From the IMG/VR virus record IMGVR_UViG_3300009419_001463, positions 1-41,312 of that record: a stretch of 41,312 nt of DNA; one strand, 5' to 3'. This document shows, one piece after another, positions 21,460 through 27,755 of this stretch. The position numbers were made by a program, and so were the translations under genes. Every line of letters starts with the position of its first letter. Within the stretch, counting starts at the first letter, position 1. Origin of the DNA: a virus. Under the pieces are notes generated by a model, which was not told where the DNA came from, made no database searches, and worked only from the letters and a program-made list of their open reading frames with translations.

Positions 21460-22705
21460 ACGGTTCATATACTTTCCGTCGTTGTCTGCAGGCTCAATGG
21501 TCTCGGCATTCAAGAAAGATATGAAATTTGATAATGGAGACCCGGTAAAGTTCTTCGACTCGAGGTATCCCGATAAGTGGCGGCACCCATATTTTCTAAT
21601 CACAGCAGGACACCATTACAAGAAAATGGATTTCCGCAATGAAATAGGCTTAGAAAAAGATGTTCTAGTATTTGGCGATTCAGGAGGATATCAGATTGCA
21701 ACAGGTGCATTACCATATAGCAATGAATTGCGTGAAAAGATATTTCATTGGTTAGAAGCTAATAGTGATGTAGCCGCAAACTTAGATATTCCACCTAAAA
21801 CAATGTATAGAAATAAATTTGCAGAATGTGCTGACATTAGTTATGACAATTTTGCTTATTTTGAAAAACATCAAAGCGGCAAGACAAAATATCTTAACAT
21901 GTTGCAAGGATCTAACACTGATGAATATACTTGGTGGTATCACAAATTTAAGCATTTTGATTTTCAAGGATGGGCGATTGGAGGTCCACAAAAATTAGTA
22001 GACTTCATGTTTGCGGTTGCATTAATGCTCAAAGAAAAAACATTTGAAAATCCTAGATTAGAATATTTGCACTTATTGGGTATTAGTAAAATATCCGACT
22101 TTTTTATTCTAGCAACATTGCAAAAGTTAATGAATAAGAATTATGGCAATAGAATCTATGTAACAACGGATTCATCATCGCCAGGACAATATCCAGTATA
22201 TGGAACATATCTTCATTCTGCAAATTATAAAACACAAACCTTTTCGGAATTGTATTTTCCTAAAAATGCTGAATATAGAAGACAGGCACATATCCGACAA
22301 GGAAAGACGGGCGATGTAGCCGTCGATTTAACAAAACATGTACCATGTGCATTACATTGCCCAGCGTGTGCCGATTTTACCTATGATTTCTTAGGAGGAA
22401 AAACACCTGCAGGATTGGATCGTTATTCACAAGAAGCTATGCCAAGAATGGTTGTTCACAATGTGCATTTGTATGTGCAATGTGCAGAAGAAATCAATCA
22501 ATTAGTAGACAGTCATGTAGAATTGCTAGAAACAGTAATACCTAGAGATTTATATGATGTTATTTTGTCACTACATGAAATGTTTGCAGATCCAGACGCA
22601 GCATTACAAACATATGAAAAATATATTAAAACATATAAAAAGTTTGGTGGAAGTAGTATATCTACCACCGATGCCGAAAATTTCAATAAATACTTTACCT
22701 TTTAA
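21443..22705 (+). CDS. dpdA: DNA guanine transglycosylase, TGT-like (DpdA type)
   Basis: This 420-residue protein exchanges guanine in DNA for a 7-deazaguanine, judging by family and context. TGT marks are FGDSGGYQ (Asp79, Gln84; DSGGFQ in tRNA enzymes), NLDIPP, WAIGGPQKL (GLAVGG in TGT) and TTDSSSP holding a candidate nucleophile Asp. A zinc motif CALHCPAC (C-x3-C-x2-C) follows. The N-terminal 70 residues and the long C-terminal helical part differ from bacterial tRNA enzymes, favouring the phage DNA class. FolE, QueD and QueE lie 9-11 kb upstream. It starts inside the glycosyltransferase gene and ends 12 nt before the clamp gene. Confidence 0.88.
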   Translation: MNEQDKRFIYFPSLSAGSMVSAFKKDMKFDNGDPVKFFDSRYPDKWRHPYFLITAGHHYKKMDFRNEIGLEKDVLVFGDSGGYQIATGALPYSNELREKIFHWLEANSDVAANLDIPPKTMYRNKFAECADISYDNFAYFEKHQSGKTKYLNMLQGSNTDEYTWWYHKFKHFDFQGWAIGGPQKLVDFMFAVALMLKEKTFENPRLEYLHLLGISKISDFFILATLQKLMNKNYGNRIYVTTDSSSPGQYPVYGTYLHSANYKTQTFSELYFPKNAEYRRQAHIRQGKTGDVAVDLTKHVPCALHCPACADFTYDFLGGKTPAGLDRYSQEAMPRMVVHNVHLYVQCAEEINQLVDSHVELLETVIPRDLYDVILSLHEMFADPDAALQTYEKYIKTYKKFGGSSISTTDAENFNKYFTF

Positions 22706-22717
22706 AAACAAATAACA

Positions 22718-23428
22718 ATGGAAAAAAGCAAATTACAATCATTTATTAATCGTTATTATTTAGCAGGAAATTGCGAGGCAGTTATCCTTAAAGAAAACGA
22801 AACAGGTGTCGGCTGTGAATTAATCGACATGGATCAAACCGTAGTTGGTAAGATTCAATGGAATACAACCCCTTTTATGAAAGGTATGTTGGGTATTAAT
22901 CATACTGGTGCATTAACTAAGATGTTAAGTGCATTAGGTGAAAAAATTGAAATTGAAGTTAAAGATGCAGCAGGTAAGAATTATGCAATGTGTATTTCGG
23001 AAGGAAGTACCCGCGCGACATTCATGTTAGCAGATACGACAGTTATTCCAGCAGTTCCTAGCATCAATGCAGAACCGGAGTATGTTGTACAAGTTGCAGT
23101 TAACGAAGAGTTTATTAATAAATTTATTAAAGCAAAAAATGCATTACCAGACGCAAAGAATTTTGCAGTACAAGTAAAAGCGGGAGTAGTTAAATTTATT
23201 ATCAATTATACAACAGTTAATTCCGATAACATTACTTTTGAAGTAGGAACAACTACAGGAGCAGATATGGAACCTGTATGTTTTTCGGCAGACAAATTAA
23301 AAGAAGTACTTGTTGCAAATAAAGGCGATGTAGGTCAATTACATGTATCTCCTGATGGATTATCTAGAATAGACTTCGTTGGAACTGATTTTGAATCAAG
23401 TTATTGGTTAGTAATGCTTCAAAATTAA
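22718..23428 (+). CDS. 45: Sliding clamp, T4 gp45 type
   Basis: This 236-residue protein should form the trimeric ring that tethers the polymerase and, in T4, also activates late transcription. Its length matches gp45 (228). It has the two-domain clamp pattern, with SFINRYYLAGNCEAVILKENETGVGCELIDMDQTVVGKI in domain one and VQVAVNEEFINKFIKAKNALPDAKNFAVQV in domain two, and ends in a strand SSYWLVMLQN. The clamp loader genes follow within 2 kb (24037 and 25393). No ribosome binding site is obvious before ATG 22718. Presence of a gp45 homologue makes T4-like late transcription possible here. Confidence 0.88.
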   Translation: MEKSKLQSFINRYYLAGNCEAVILKENETGVGCELIDMDQTVVGKIQWNTTPFMKGMLGINHTGALTKMLSALGEKIEIEVKDAAGKNYAMCISEGSTRATFMLADTTVIPAVPSINAEPEYVVQVAVNEEFINKFIKAKNALPDAKNFAVQVKAGVVKFIINYTTVNSDNITFEVGTTTGADMEPVCFSADKLKEVLVANKGDVGQLHVSPDGLSRIDFVGTDFESSYWLVMLQN

Positions 23429-23434
23429 TTAATA

Positions 23435-23605
23435 ATGTCATCTAAATCTAAAGACGAAATACTTAAAATAATTGATGCTGAGCTCGAAGGGAATCTTAGG
23501 ATTTTATTAGATCCTAAACAGAAAGACAGTTTTTCTAGATCTAGAATCGATATATGGAAAGAAACAGTAAGCAATCGATTATACAGATACTTAATAGAAA
23601 AATAA
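23435..23605 (+). CDS. Small hypothetical protein (56 residues)
   Basis: ATG 23435 opens a 56-codon frame ending TAA at 23603-23605, filling the gap between the clamp and dUTPase genes. The product is charged and helical: MSSKSKDEILKIIDAELEG, then DPKQKDSFSRSRIDIWKETV and LYRYLIEK. Codon use resembles its neighbours, and the spacing (6 nt from clamp, 2 nt to dUTPase) fits the packed layout. A longer dUTPase start at 23554 would overlap this gene and is rejected. No family is recognised. Confidence 0.65.
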   Translation: MSSKSKDEILKIIDAELEGNLRILLDPKQKDSFSRSRIDIWKETVSNRLYRYLIEK

Positions 23606-23607
23606 AA

Positions 23608-24033
23608 ATGATAGTAAACATAATAAATAAATCAACCAATGCGTTGCCGGAATACGAAACACCTGGCAGCGCAGGCCTGGATGTGAGATGCACAGAACAG
23701 ATTATACTAAACCCAGGAGAACGAATATTAGCTAAAACAGGATTATTTATAGAAATTCCACTTGGATATGAAATACAAGTAAGACCTAGAAGTGGATTAG
23801 CATTAAAACAAGGAATTACAGTATTAAATACTCCTGGAACAATCGATGCTGACTATCGAGGAGAGATCGGCGTAATATTAATGAATCATGGACTAACAGT
23901 TGTTGAGTTTAAACCTGCGGATCGTATTGCACAACTAGTATTAAATAAAGTTGAAAGAATACAATGGTTACAAACAGAGGCATTAACAGGAACTAAACGC
24001 GGTCAAGGCGGATTTGGCTCAACAGGAAATTAA
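23608..24033 (+). CDS. dut: dUTP diphosphatase (trimeric dUTPase)
   Basis: The enzyme hydrolyses dUTP to dUMP, keeping uracil out of DNA and feeding dTMP synthesis. In this 141-residue protein all five motifs are present: PGSAGLDV, RPRSGLALK, NTPGTIDADYRGEIGVIL, ADRIAQLVL and the C-terminal RGQGGFGSTG that closes the site. I start it at ATG 23608, giving the usual length; an in-frame ATG at 23554 would add an 18-residue tail overlapping the 56-residue gene. It is followed 3 nt later by the clamp loader gene. Confidence 0.95.
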   Translation: MIVNIINKSTNALPEYETPGSAGLDVRCTEQIILNPGERILAKTGLFIEIPLGYEIQVRPRSGLALKQGITVLNTPGTIDADYRGEIGVILMNHGLTVVEFKPADRIAQLVLNKVERIQWLQTEALTGTKRGQGGFGSTGN

Positions 24034-24036
24034 CAT

Positions 24037-24963
24037 ATGTACGGACAACAAGAAAATACACTTTGGACAGAAGCATTCCGTCCAGACACATTAGAAGGAT
24101 ATATTGGTAATGAACATATTATCGAAAAAGTTAAAATTTTTATTAGCAATGGCGACGTGCCGCATCTATTATTTTATGGGTCGGCAGGAACCGGTAAAAC
24201 TACATTGGCAAAGATTATTGCAAATAGCGTGGATGCTGATTTAATGTATATTAATGCATCAGATGAAAACTCGGTAGATGCTGTTCGCGATAAAATTAAA
24301 CGCTATGCATCAACAGTAGGATTTAAGCGTTGGAAAATTATTATTTTAGATGAAGCAGATTATTTAACACCAAATGCACAAGCTGCTCTTCGTAACTTGA
24401 TGGAAACATATAGCAAAACAACACGTTTCATTTTAACATGTAATTATGTTGAAAAGATTATTGATCCAATTCAATCACGTTGTCAGACATTTGCGATTAT
24501 GCCTCCTAACAAAACAGATGTAGCAAAACGCTTAGTATCAGTTTTAGAAGAAAAACAAGTACAATATGACATTAGAGATATTGCAGCAATCATTAACTCA
24601 TCATATCCGGATATTCGAAGAGCAATTAATACGGCTCAAAGTTGTGTAATTGAAAATCGATTAACATTAGATAAGGCAAGTGCAATTCAGGCAAATTATA
24701 TGACCGAGGTACTAGAAATGCTTAAAGATGCTAAAGATAAAAAAGCAGCATTTAATAAAATTAGACAATGCATTGCTGATAGTAAGGTTAGAGACTTTAC
24801 TCCAATGTATACGTTCTTATATGATAACTTGGATGAGTTTGCACATGGACATATTGCACCATGCATTTTGATTATTGCAGAATCGCAATTTAAAGATGCT
24901 AGTGTGGTTGATAAAGAAATTAATATAATGGCAATGTTCGTAAATATATTAGGAGAAATATGA
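24037..24963 (+). CDS. 44: Clamp loader ATPase subunit, T4 gp44 type
   Basis: This 308-residue AAA+ protein uses ATP to open the clamp and place it on primed DNA. Walker A is GSAGTGKTT (48-56), Walker B IIILDEADYL (about 101-110) and the arginine finger SRC (147-149). The lid region is SSYPDIRRAINTAQS, followed by the C-terminal collar helices. Length matches T4 gp44 (319). Its partner gp62 lies at 25393, separated by two small genes. The stop overlaps the next start (ATGA at 24960). Confidence 0.94.
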   Translation: MYGQQENTLWTEAFRPDTLEGYIGNEHIIEKVKIFISNGDVPHLLFYGSAGTGKTTLAKIIANSVDADLMYINASDENSVDAVRDKIKRYASTVGFKRWKIIILDEADYLTPNAQAALRNLMETYSKTTRFILTCNYVEKIIDPIQSRCQTFAIMPPNKTDVAKRLVSVLEEKQVQYDIRDIAAIINSSYPDIRRAINTAQSCVIENRLTLDKASAIQANYMTEVLEMLKDAKDKKAAFNKIRQCIADSKVRDFTPMYTFLYDNLDEFAHGHIAPCILIIAESQFKDASVVDKEINIMAMFVNILGEI

Positions 24964-25178
24964 GTAAATTAAATGTAAATATCGGTCCAAATGATATGCA
25001 ACCGATTCAATGTAAAGAATGTGACGGAATGTATTTTCGTCAAGTAGTAGCAATCAACAAAGTATCAAAATTCTTAACAGGGTCAGATAAAGATACAATG
25101 GTGCCGGTACCGGTATTTCGTTGTGATGACTGCGGAGCAATACCTGAAGAGTTTCAGCCAATTAAACTGAAAAAGTAA
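24960..25178 (+). CDS. Small zinc-ribbon protein
   Basis: This 72-residue protein has two CxxC knuckles: CKEC at 18-21 and CDDC at 55-58, separated by FRQVVAINKVSKFLTGSDKDTMVPVPVFR. This looks like a small zinc ribbon of the type seen in T4-like phages next to clamp loader genes. It may bind DNA, RNA polymerase or a replication protein; no function is established. It overlaps gp44 by 4 nt and the next gene by one base, so it is part of the clamp-loader operon. Confidence 0.85.
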   Translation: MSKLNVNIGPNDMQPIQCKECDGMYFRQVVAINKVSKFLTGSDKDTMVPVPVFRCDDCGAIPEEFQPIKLKK

Positions 25179-25393
25179 TGTCAATACCATATCACAAAAG
25201 CACAGTAACTGTTGTATTTAAAACATCTAATAGATCTAATGCTAAAACAAAAATAAAAACGTTTCGCAATAAATCAATTGACGATATTTTATCAGCTAAA
25301 AGAATTATAGGAATTCCGGAGACTTCAATTATTTTAGAATTGGGTATAGGTAAAGAATTAGAATATCAATACAAAAAACGATATAAATTATAA
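25178..25393 (+). CDS. Small basic hypothetical protein
   Basis: This 71-residue protein is lysine-rich (TSNRSNAKTKIKTFRNKSIDDIL, YQYKKRYKL) and reads as a beta-alpha-beta unit: VTVVFKTSN strand, helix IDDILSAK, ETSIILELGIG strand. I do not recognise the family. It overlaps by single bases the zinc-ribbon gene (TAATG) and gp62 (TAATG), so its expression is tied to the clamp loader. Nucleic-acid binding is possible from charge. Confidence 0.7.
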   Translation: MSIPYHKSTVTVVFKTSNRSNAKTKIKTFRNKSIDDILSAKRIIGIPETSIILELGIGKELEYQYKKRYKL

Positions 25394-25872
25394 TGGCAAA
25401 ACAAAAAGTTATTAAACCTGTAAAAGTTGCTGCGCCAAAAGGTGCAACAATATTTGATTTCATTGATGGACTAACTCATAAAAAGAAAGAGTGGGATCAA
25501 TGGTCGGAAACTGATCAAAAAAAGTTTACTGTGTTTATTGTTAATCGATGGTTAAGTATGCGAATGGAATTTACAGAATTAATTAATGAATTTCAAACAT
25601 ATACTATAGGATTGTTACGCCCACAAGAAACGTATCGATTGTATCATGAATTTCTTCCTGCATCAAAAGGATTTTCAAAATATATAAAAGGCAAATCCGA
25701 AGACAAATACGATAAAGCATTGATTGTTCAAATTGCAGAGCATTACCAGATAGGTTGTTCAGAAGCTGCAGATTATATTGAATTAATGGATATGGCTGAA
25801 TGCGAACGAATCTTAACGTTATATGGATATAGTGATGGCGACAAGAAAAAATTATTAAAAGGAATTAAATGA
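25393..25872 (+). CDS. 62: Clamp loader small subunit, T4 gp62 type
   Basis: This 159-residue protein is the non-ATPase partner of gp44 in the 4:1 clamp loader. Similarity to gp62 shows in the central and C-terminal pattern: FTVFIVNRWLSMRMEFTELINEF, TYRLYHEFLPASKGFSKYIKGK (gp62: RGKRYGKWAK), and ALIVQIAEHYQIGCSEAADYIELM (gp62: VLIIKLLAKRYQVNTNDAINY). It is slightly shorter than gp62 (187). The order gp44, small genes, gp62 keeps the T4-type neighbourhood. The next gene overlaps its stop by 4 nt. Confidence 0.82.
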   Translation: MAKQKVIKPVKVAAPKGATIFDFIDGLTHKKKEWDQWSETDQKKFTVFIVNRWLSMRMEFTELINEFQTYTIGLLRPQETYRLYHEFLPASKGFSKYIKGKSEDKYDKALIVQIAEHYQIGCSEAADYIELMDMAECERILTLYGYSDGDKKKLLKGIK

Positions 25873-26108
25873 GCAACATAAATACACAATCACATTACAA
25901 AGGTAACGATAGCCTTTATAAGTTTGCTGAAGAGTGGGCATTGAACTCGTACGAATTCGATATCATTAAACGCATTGTAAGATGCCGGCACAAAGGATCC
26001 TTTCATCAAGATTTAATAAAGACCCAAGATTTAATTGGTATTTATCTTCACGAGCAACAACATAATTATATACAAATTGCTCCAGATTACTTGGATATAA
26101 GTAAATAG
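25869..26108 (+). CDS. Small DUF3310-like protein
   Basis: This 79-residue protein has SHYKGNDSLYKFAEEWALNSYEFDIIKRIVRCRHKGSFHQDLIKTQDLIGIYLHE. The arrangement HYKG, a helix with YEFDIIKRIVRCRHKG, then DL-x-KT-x2-L-I recalls DUF3310 proteins (often mislabelled nucleotide kinases), whose role in phages is unclear. It overlaps gp62 by 4 nt and ends with TAG. The promoter of the next gene lies partly inside its last codons. Confidence 0.65.
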   Translation: MSNINTQSHYKGNDSLYKFAEEWALNSYEFDIIKRIVRCRHKGSFHQDLIKTQDLIGIYLHEQQHNYIQIAPDYLDISK

Positions 26109-26119
26109 TTTCATATAAT
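26091..26119 (+). promoter_or_regulatory. Promoter of the PD-(D/E)XK nuclease gene, likely leaderless
   Basis: TTGGAT (26091-26096), 17-nt spacer, TATAAT (26114-26119), ATAGT, ATG 26125. It is identical in hexamers, spacing and discriminator to the promoter at 19206-19234, although the -35 box is inside coding sequence. Confidence 0.7.
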
Positions 26120-26124
26120 ATAGT

Positions 26125-27081
26125 ATGAAATCAGGAAATTATTTAGCACCTATATATCGTTTATCAATCCGCGATGCGGCAACCGTACCTAGAAAGATAT
26201 CATATTCTCAATGGTCCATGTATGAACGATGTCCATTATCTTGGAAGTTAGCATACATTGATGGGTTAGCCCCATTCCAAGCATCAATTGACACATGTTT
26301 TGGAACAGCATTTCACGAAACATTCCAACACTTCTTAACGGTATTGTATACAGATTCAGTAAAGCGTGCCGAAAACATAAATTTTCGAGAAGTATTAACA
26401 AATAAACTTCGTGAAGAATATGCACGATGTGTTGCCGAATCAGGAGGAGTTCATTTTTCAAATGCTTTGCAAATGGCAGAATATTTAGAAGATGGCGTTG
26501 CTATTTTTGATTGGTTTGCAAAAAGACGATCACAATATTTTTCTAGCAAAAATTATGAACTAGTAGCAATTGAAATGGAACTATGTACTCCCGCATCCAA
26601 AGCAAACCCATCTGTATTTTGGTATGGGTTTATTGATGTTGTTATTAGACACGTGCCTTCCGGAAACATAGAAATATATGATATAAAAACATCCCGACAA
26701 GGTTGGAACAAATATCAAAAAGCAGACAATTTAAAAGCAGCACAACTAATTGCATATAAAAATTACTTTGCACAACAATTTGGTACACCTGTAGAAAAAA
26801 TTGATGTTGAATTCTTTATTGTGAAACGAAAGATGATTGAAGAATCAATGTTTCCACAAAAGCGAGTGCAAAACTTTAAGCCGGCGTCAGGGACAGTAAC
26901 TCAACGCAAAGTACAAAAACAAATTGATGCATTCGTTGAAGCATGTTTTGATTTAGAAGGAAATCGTAATGATGCCAGAAAATACATGGCAATATCAGGT
27001 AAAGGTGATAAAAATTGTAAGTATTGTCCATTTAAAACAGATTATGAAAATTGTCCTAAAGAAGCTAGGATTCGCGAATAA
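26125..27081 (+). CDS. PD-(D/E)XK exonuclease, RecB/Cas4-like with probable Fe-S cluster
   Basis: This 318-residue protein has the RecB-nuclease layout: SYSQWSMYERCPLSWKLAYIDGL (Cys36), FGTAFHETFQHF with a conserved His, IEMELCTP (Glu), YGFIDVVIRH (Asp171), IEIYDIKTS (Asp186, Lys188) and AAQLIAYKNYF (Gln207). Cysteines 299, 302 and 311 in NCKYCPFKTDYENCP, with Cys36, would hold a 4Fe-4S cluster as in AddB and Cas4. It probably processes DNA ends in recombination or degrades host DNA. No cas1 or CRISPR array is nearby, so a CRISPR role is not indicated. It has its own promoter and begins a short transcription unit. Confidence 0.9.
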   Translation: MKSGNYLAPIYRLSIRDAATVPRKISYSQWSMYERCPLSWKLAYIDGLAPFQASIDTCFGTAFHETFQHFLTVLYTDSVKRAENINFREVLTNKLREEYARCVAESGGVHFSNALQMAEYLEDGVAIFDWFAKRRSQYFSSKNYELVAIEMELCTPASKANPSVFWYGFIDVVIRHVPSGNIEIYDIKTSRQGWNKYQKADNLKAAQLIAYKNYFAQQFGTPVEKIDVEFFIVKRKMIEESMFPQKRVQNFKPASGTVTQRKVQKQIDAFVEACFDLEGNRNDARKYMAISGKGDKNCKYCPFKTDYENCPKEARIRE

Positions 27082-27094
27082 AATTTATTATATT
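27066..27094 (+). promoter_or_regulatory. Weak promoter before the gene at 27100
   Basis: TAGGAT (27066-27071), 17-nt spacer, TATATT (27089-27094), AAGTT, ATG 27100. The five-base gap matches the leaderless arrangement at 13126, 19240 and 26125, but the -35 box is poor and lies within the nuclease gene. Confidence 0.4.
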
Positions 27095-27099
27095 AAGTT

Positions 27100-27312
27100 A
27101 TGCACAAACATCAACATGTATACATTTATCAATTTGAGATGAAAAATCATTCTACGTGGAGAGGTATGCATACGTGCACAATGGAATATTCTTTATGTAC
27201 AGATATTACCGGGCCAACTCATAAACAAAATCAATTGTTATTAGAACAAATGTTACGGACTGTATATGGGCATATGCCTAAAAGTGTTAAATTTTTACAA
27301 GAAAAAATATAA
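27100..27312 (+). CDS. Small hypothetical protein
   Basis: This 70-residue protein starts MHKHQHVYIYQFEMKNHSTWRGMHTCTMEYSL, reads TDITGPTHKQNQLLLEQMLRTVYGHMP, and ends VKFLQEKI. It is rich in His and Met and has two cysteines, but I recognise no family. The probable beta-hairpin followed by a helix is compact enough for a folded protein. Its TAA shares a base with the ATG of the next gene (TAATG), so the pair is coupled. Confidence 0.68.
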   Translation: MHKHQHVYIYQFEMKNHSTWRGMHTCTMEYSLCTDITGPTHKQNQLLLEQMLRTVYGHMPKSVKFLQEKI

Positions 27313-27713
27313 TGAAACTAGTAGCAATAATTGGCAATACCAATTGGCAAAGTCGTAGAAAGATTCAAGAAATATTATTTAACTTGAAATCTCAATTTAA
27401 TGATGATGTTAAAATTGTCGGAGCTGGAGGTGAAGGGGCTAATCATATGATTCGAAAAGCTGCCTTAGAGTTCGGAATGCAGTATGAAGAATATAATCCA
27501 TCATTTTCAGGACGCAACATTTATTCAGCAATGCCTGATTCATATTATGGTAAGCCATATCATTTTTCACAGTTACATCATCGCATGAAATTAATTGCAC
27601 AACGGTGTGATCATATGTTGATACTAACAAATGAAGATACATTAGACCCAGTATTAAAAACAGCATATAACAACATAAACAAGCTTAAAAAACCGGTTGT
27701 TATATTAGGTTGA
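27312..27713 (+). CDS. SLOG-superfamily-like nucleotide-binding protein (DUF2493-like)
   Basis: This 133-residue Rossmann-like protein opens KLVAIIGNTNWQSRRKIQEILFNL, has the glycine-rich VKIVGAGGEGANHMIRKAALEFGMQYEEYNP, then HRMKLIAQRCDHMLILTNED and ends KKPVVILG. The pattern matches small SLOG proteins (DUF2493/YspA group), thought to bind nucleotides or nucleotide-derived ligands, some in defence or signalling. The GAGGEGANH loop stands for the SGGARGAD loop of the family. It is the last gene before the sugar cluster. The actual ligand is unknown. Confidence 0.78.
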   Translation: MKLVAIIGNTNWQSRRKIQEILFNLKSQFNDDVKIVGAGGEGANHMIRKAALEFGMQYEEYNPSFSGRNIYSAMPDSYYGKPYHFSQLHHRMKLIAQRCDHMLILTNEDTLDPVLKTAYNNINKLKKPVVILG

Positions 27714-27714
27714 T

Positions 27715-27724
27715 ATATTTATAT
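27715..27724 (+). promoter_or_regulatory. ATATTTATAT element before the sugar cluster
   Basis: ATATTTATAT lies 31 nt before ATG 27756, followed by TATAATA (27731-27737) and AAAAAAGGAATAG with a possible ribosome binding site. It is the longest gap near the start of the sugar cluster and could hold its promoter. Confidence 0.4.
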
Positions 27725-27755
27725 AAAAGTTATAATAAAAAAGGAATAGTTATAA

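Noticed and set aside
23554-23607. Upstream ATG for dUTPase
   Set aside because: It would overlap the 56-codon gene at 23435-23605, and the family begins at the later ATG 23608.
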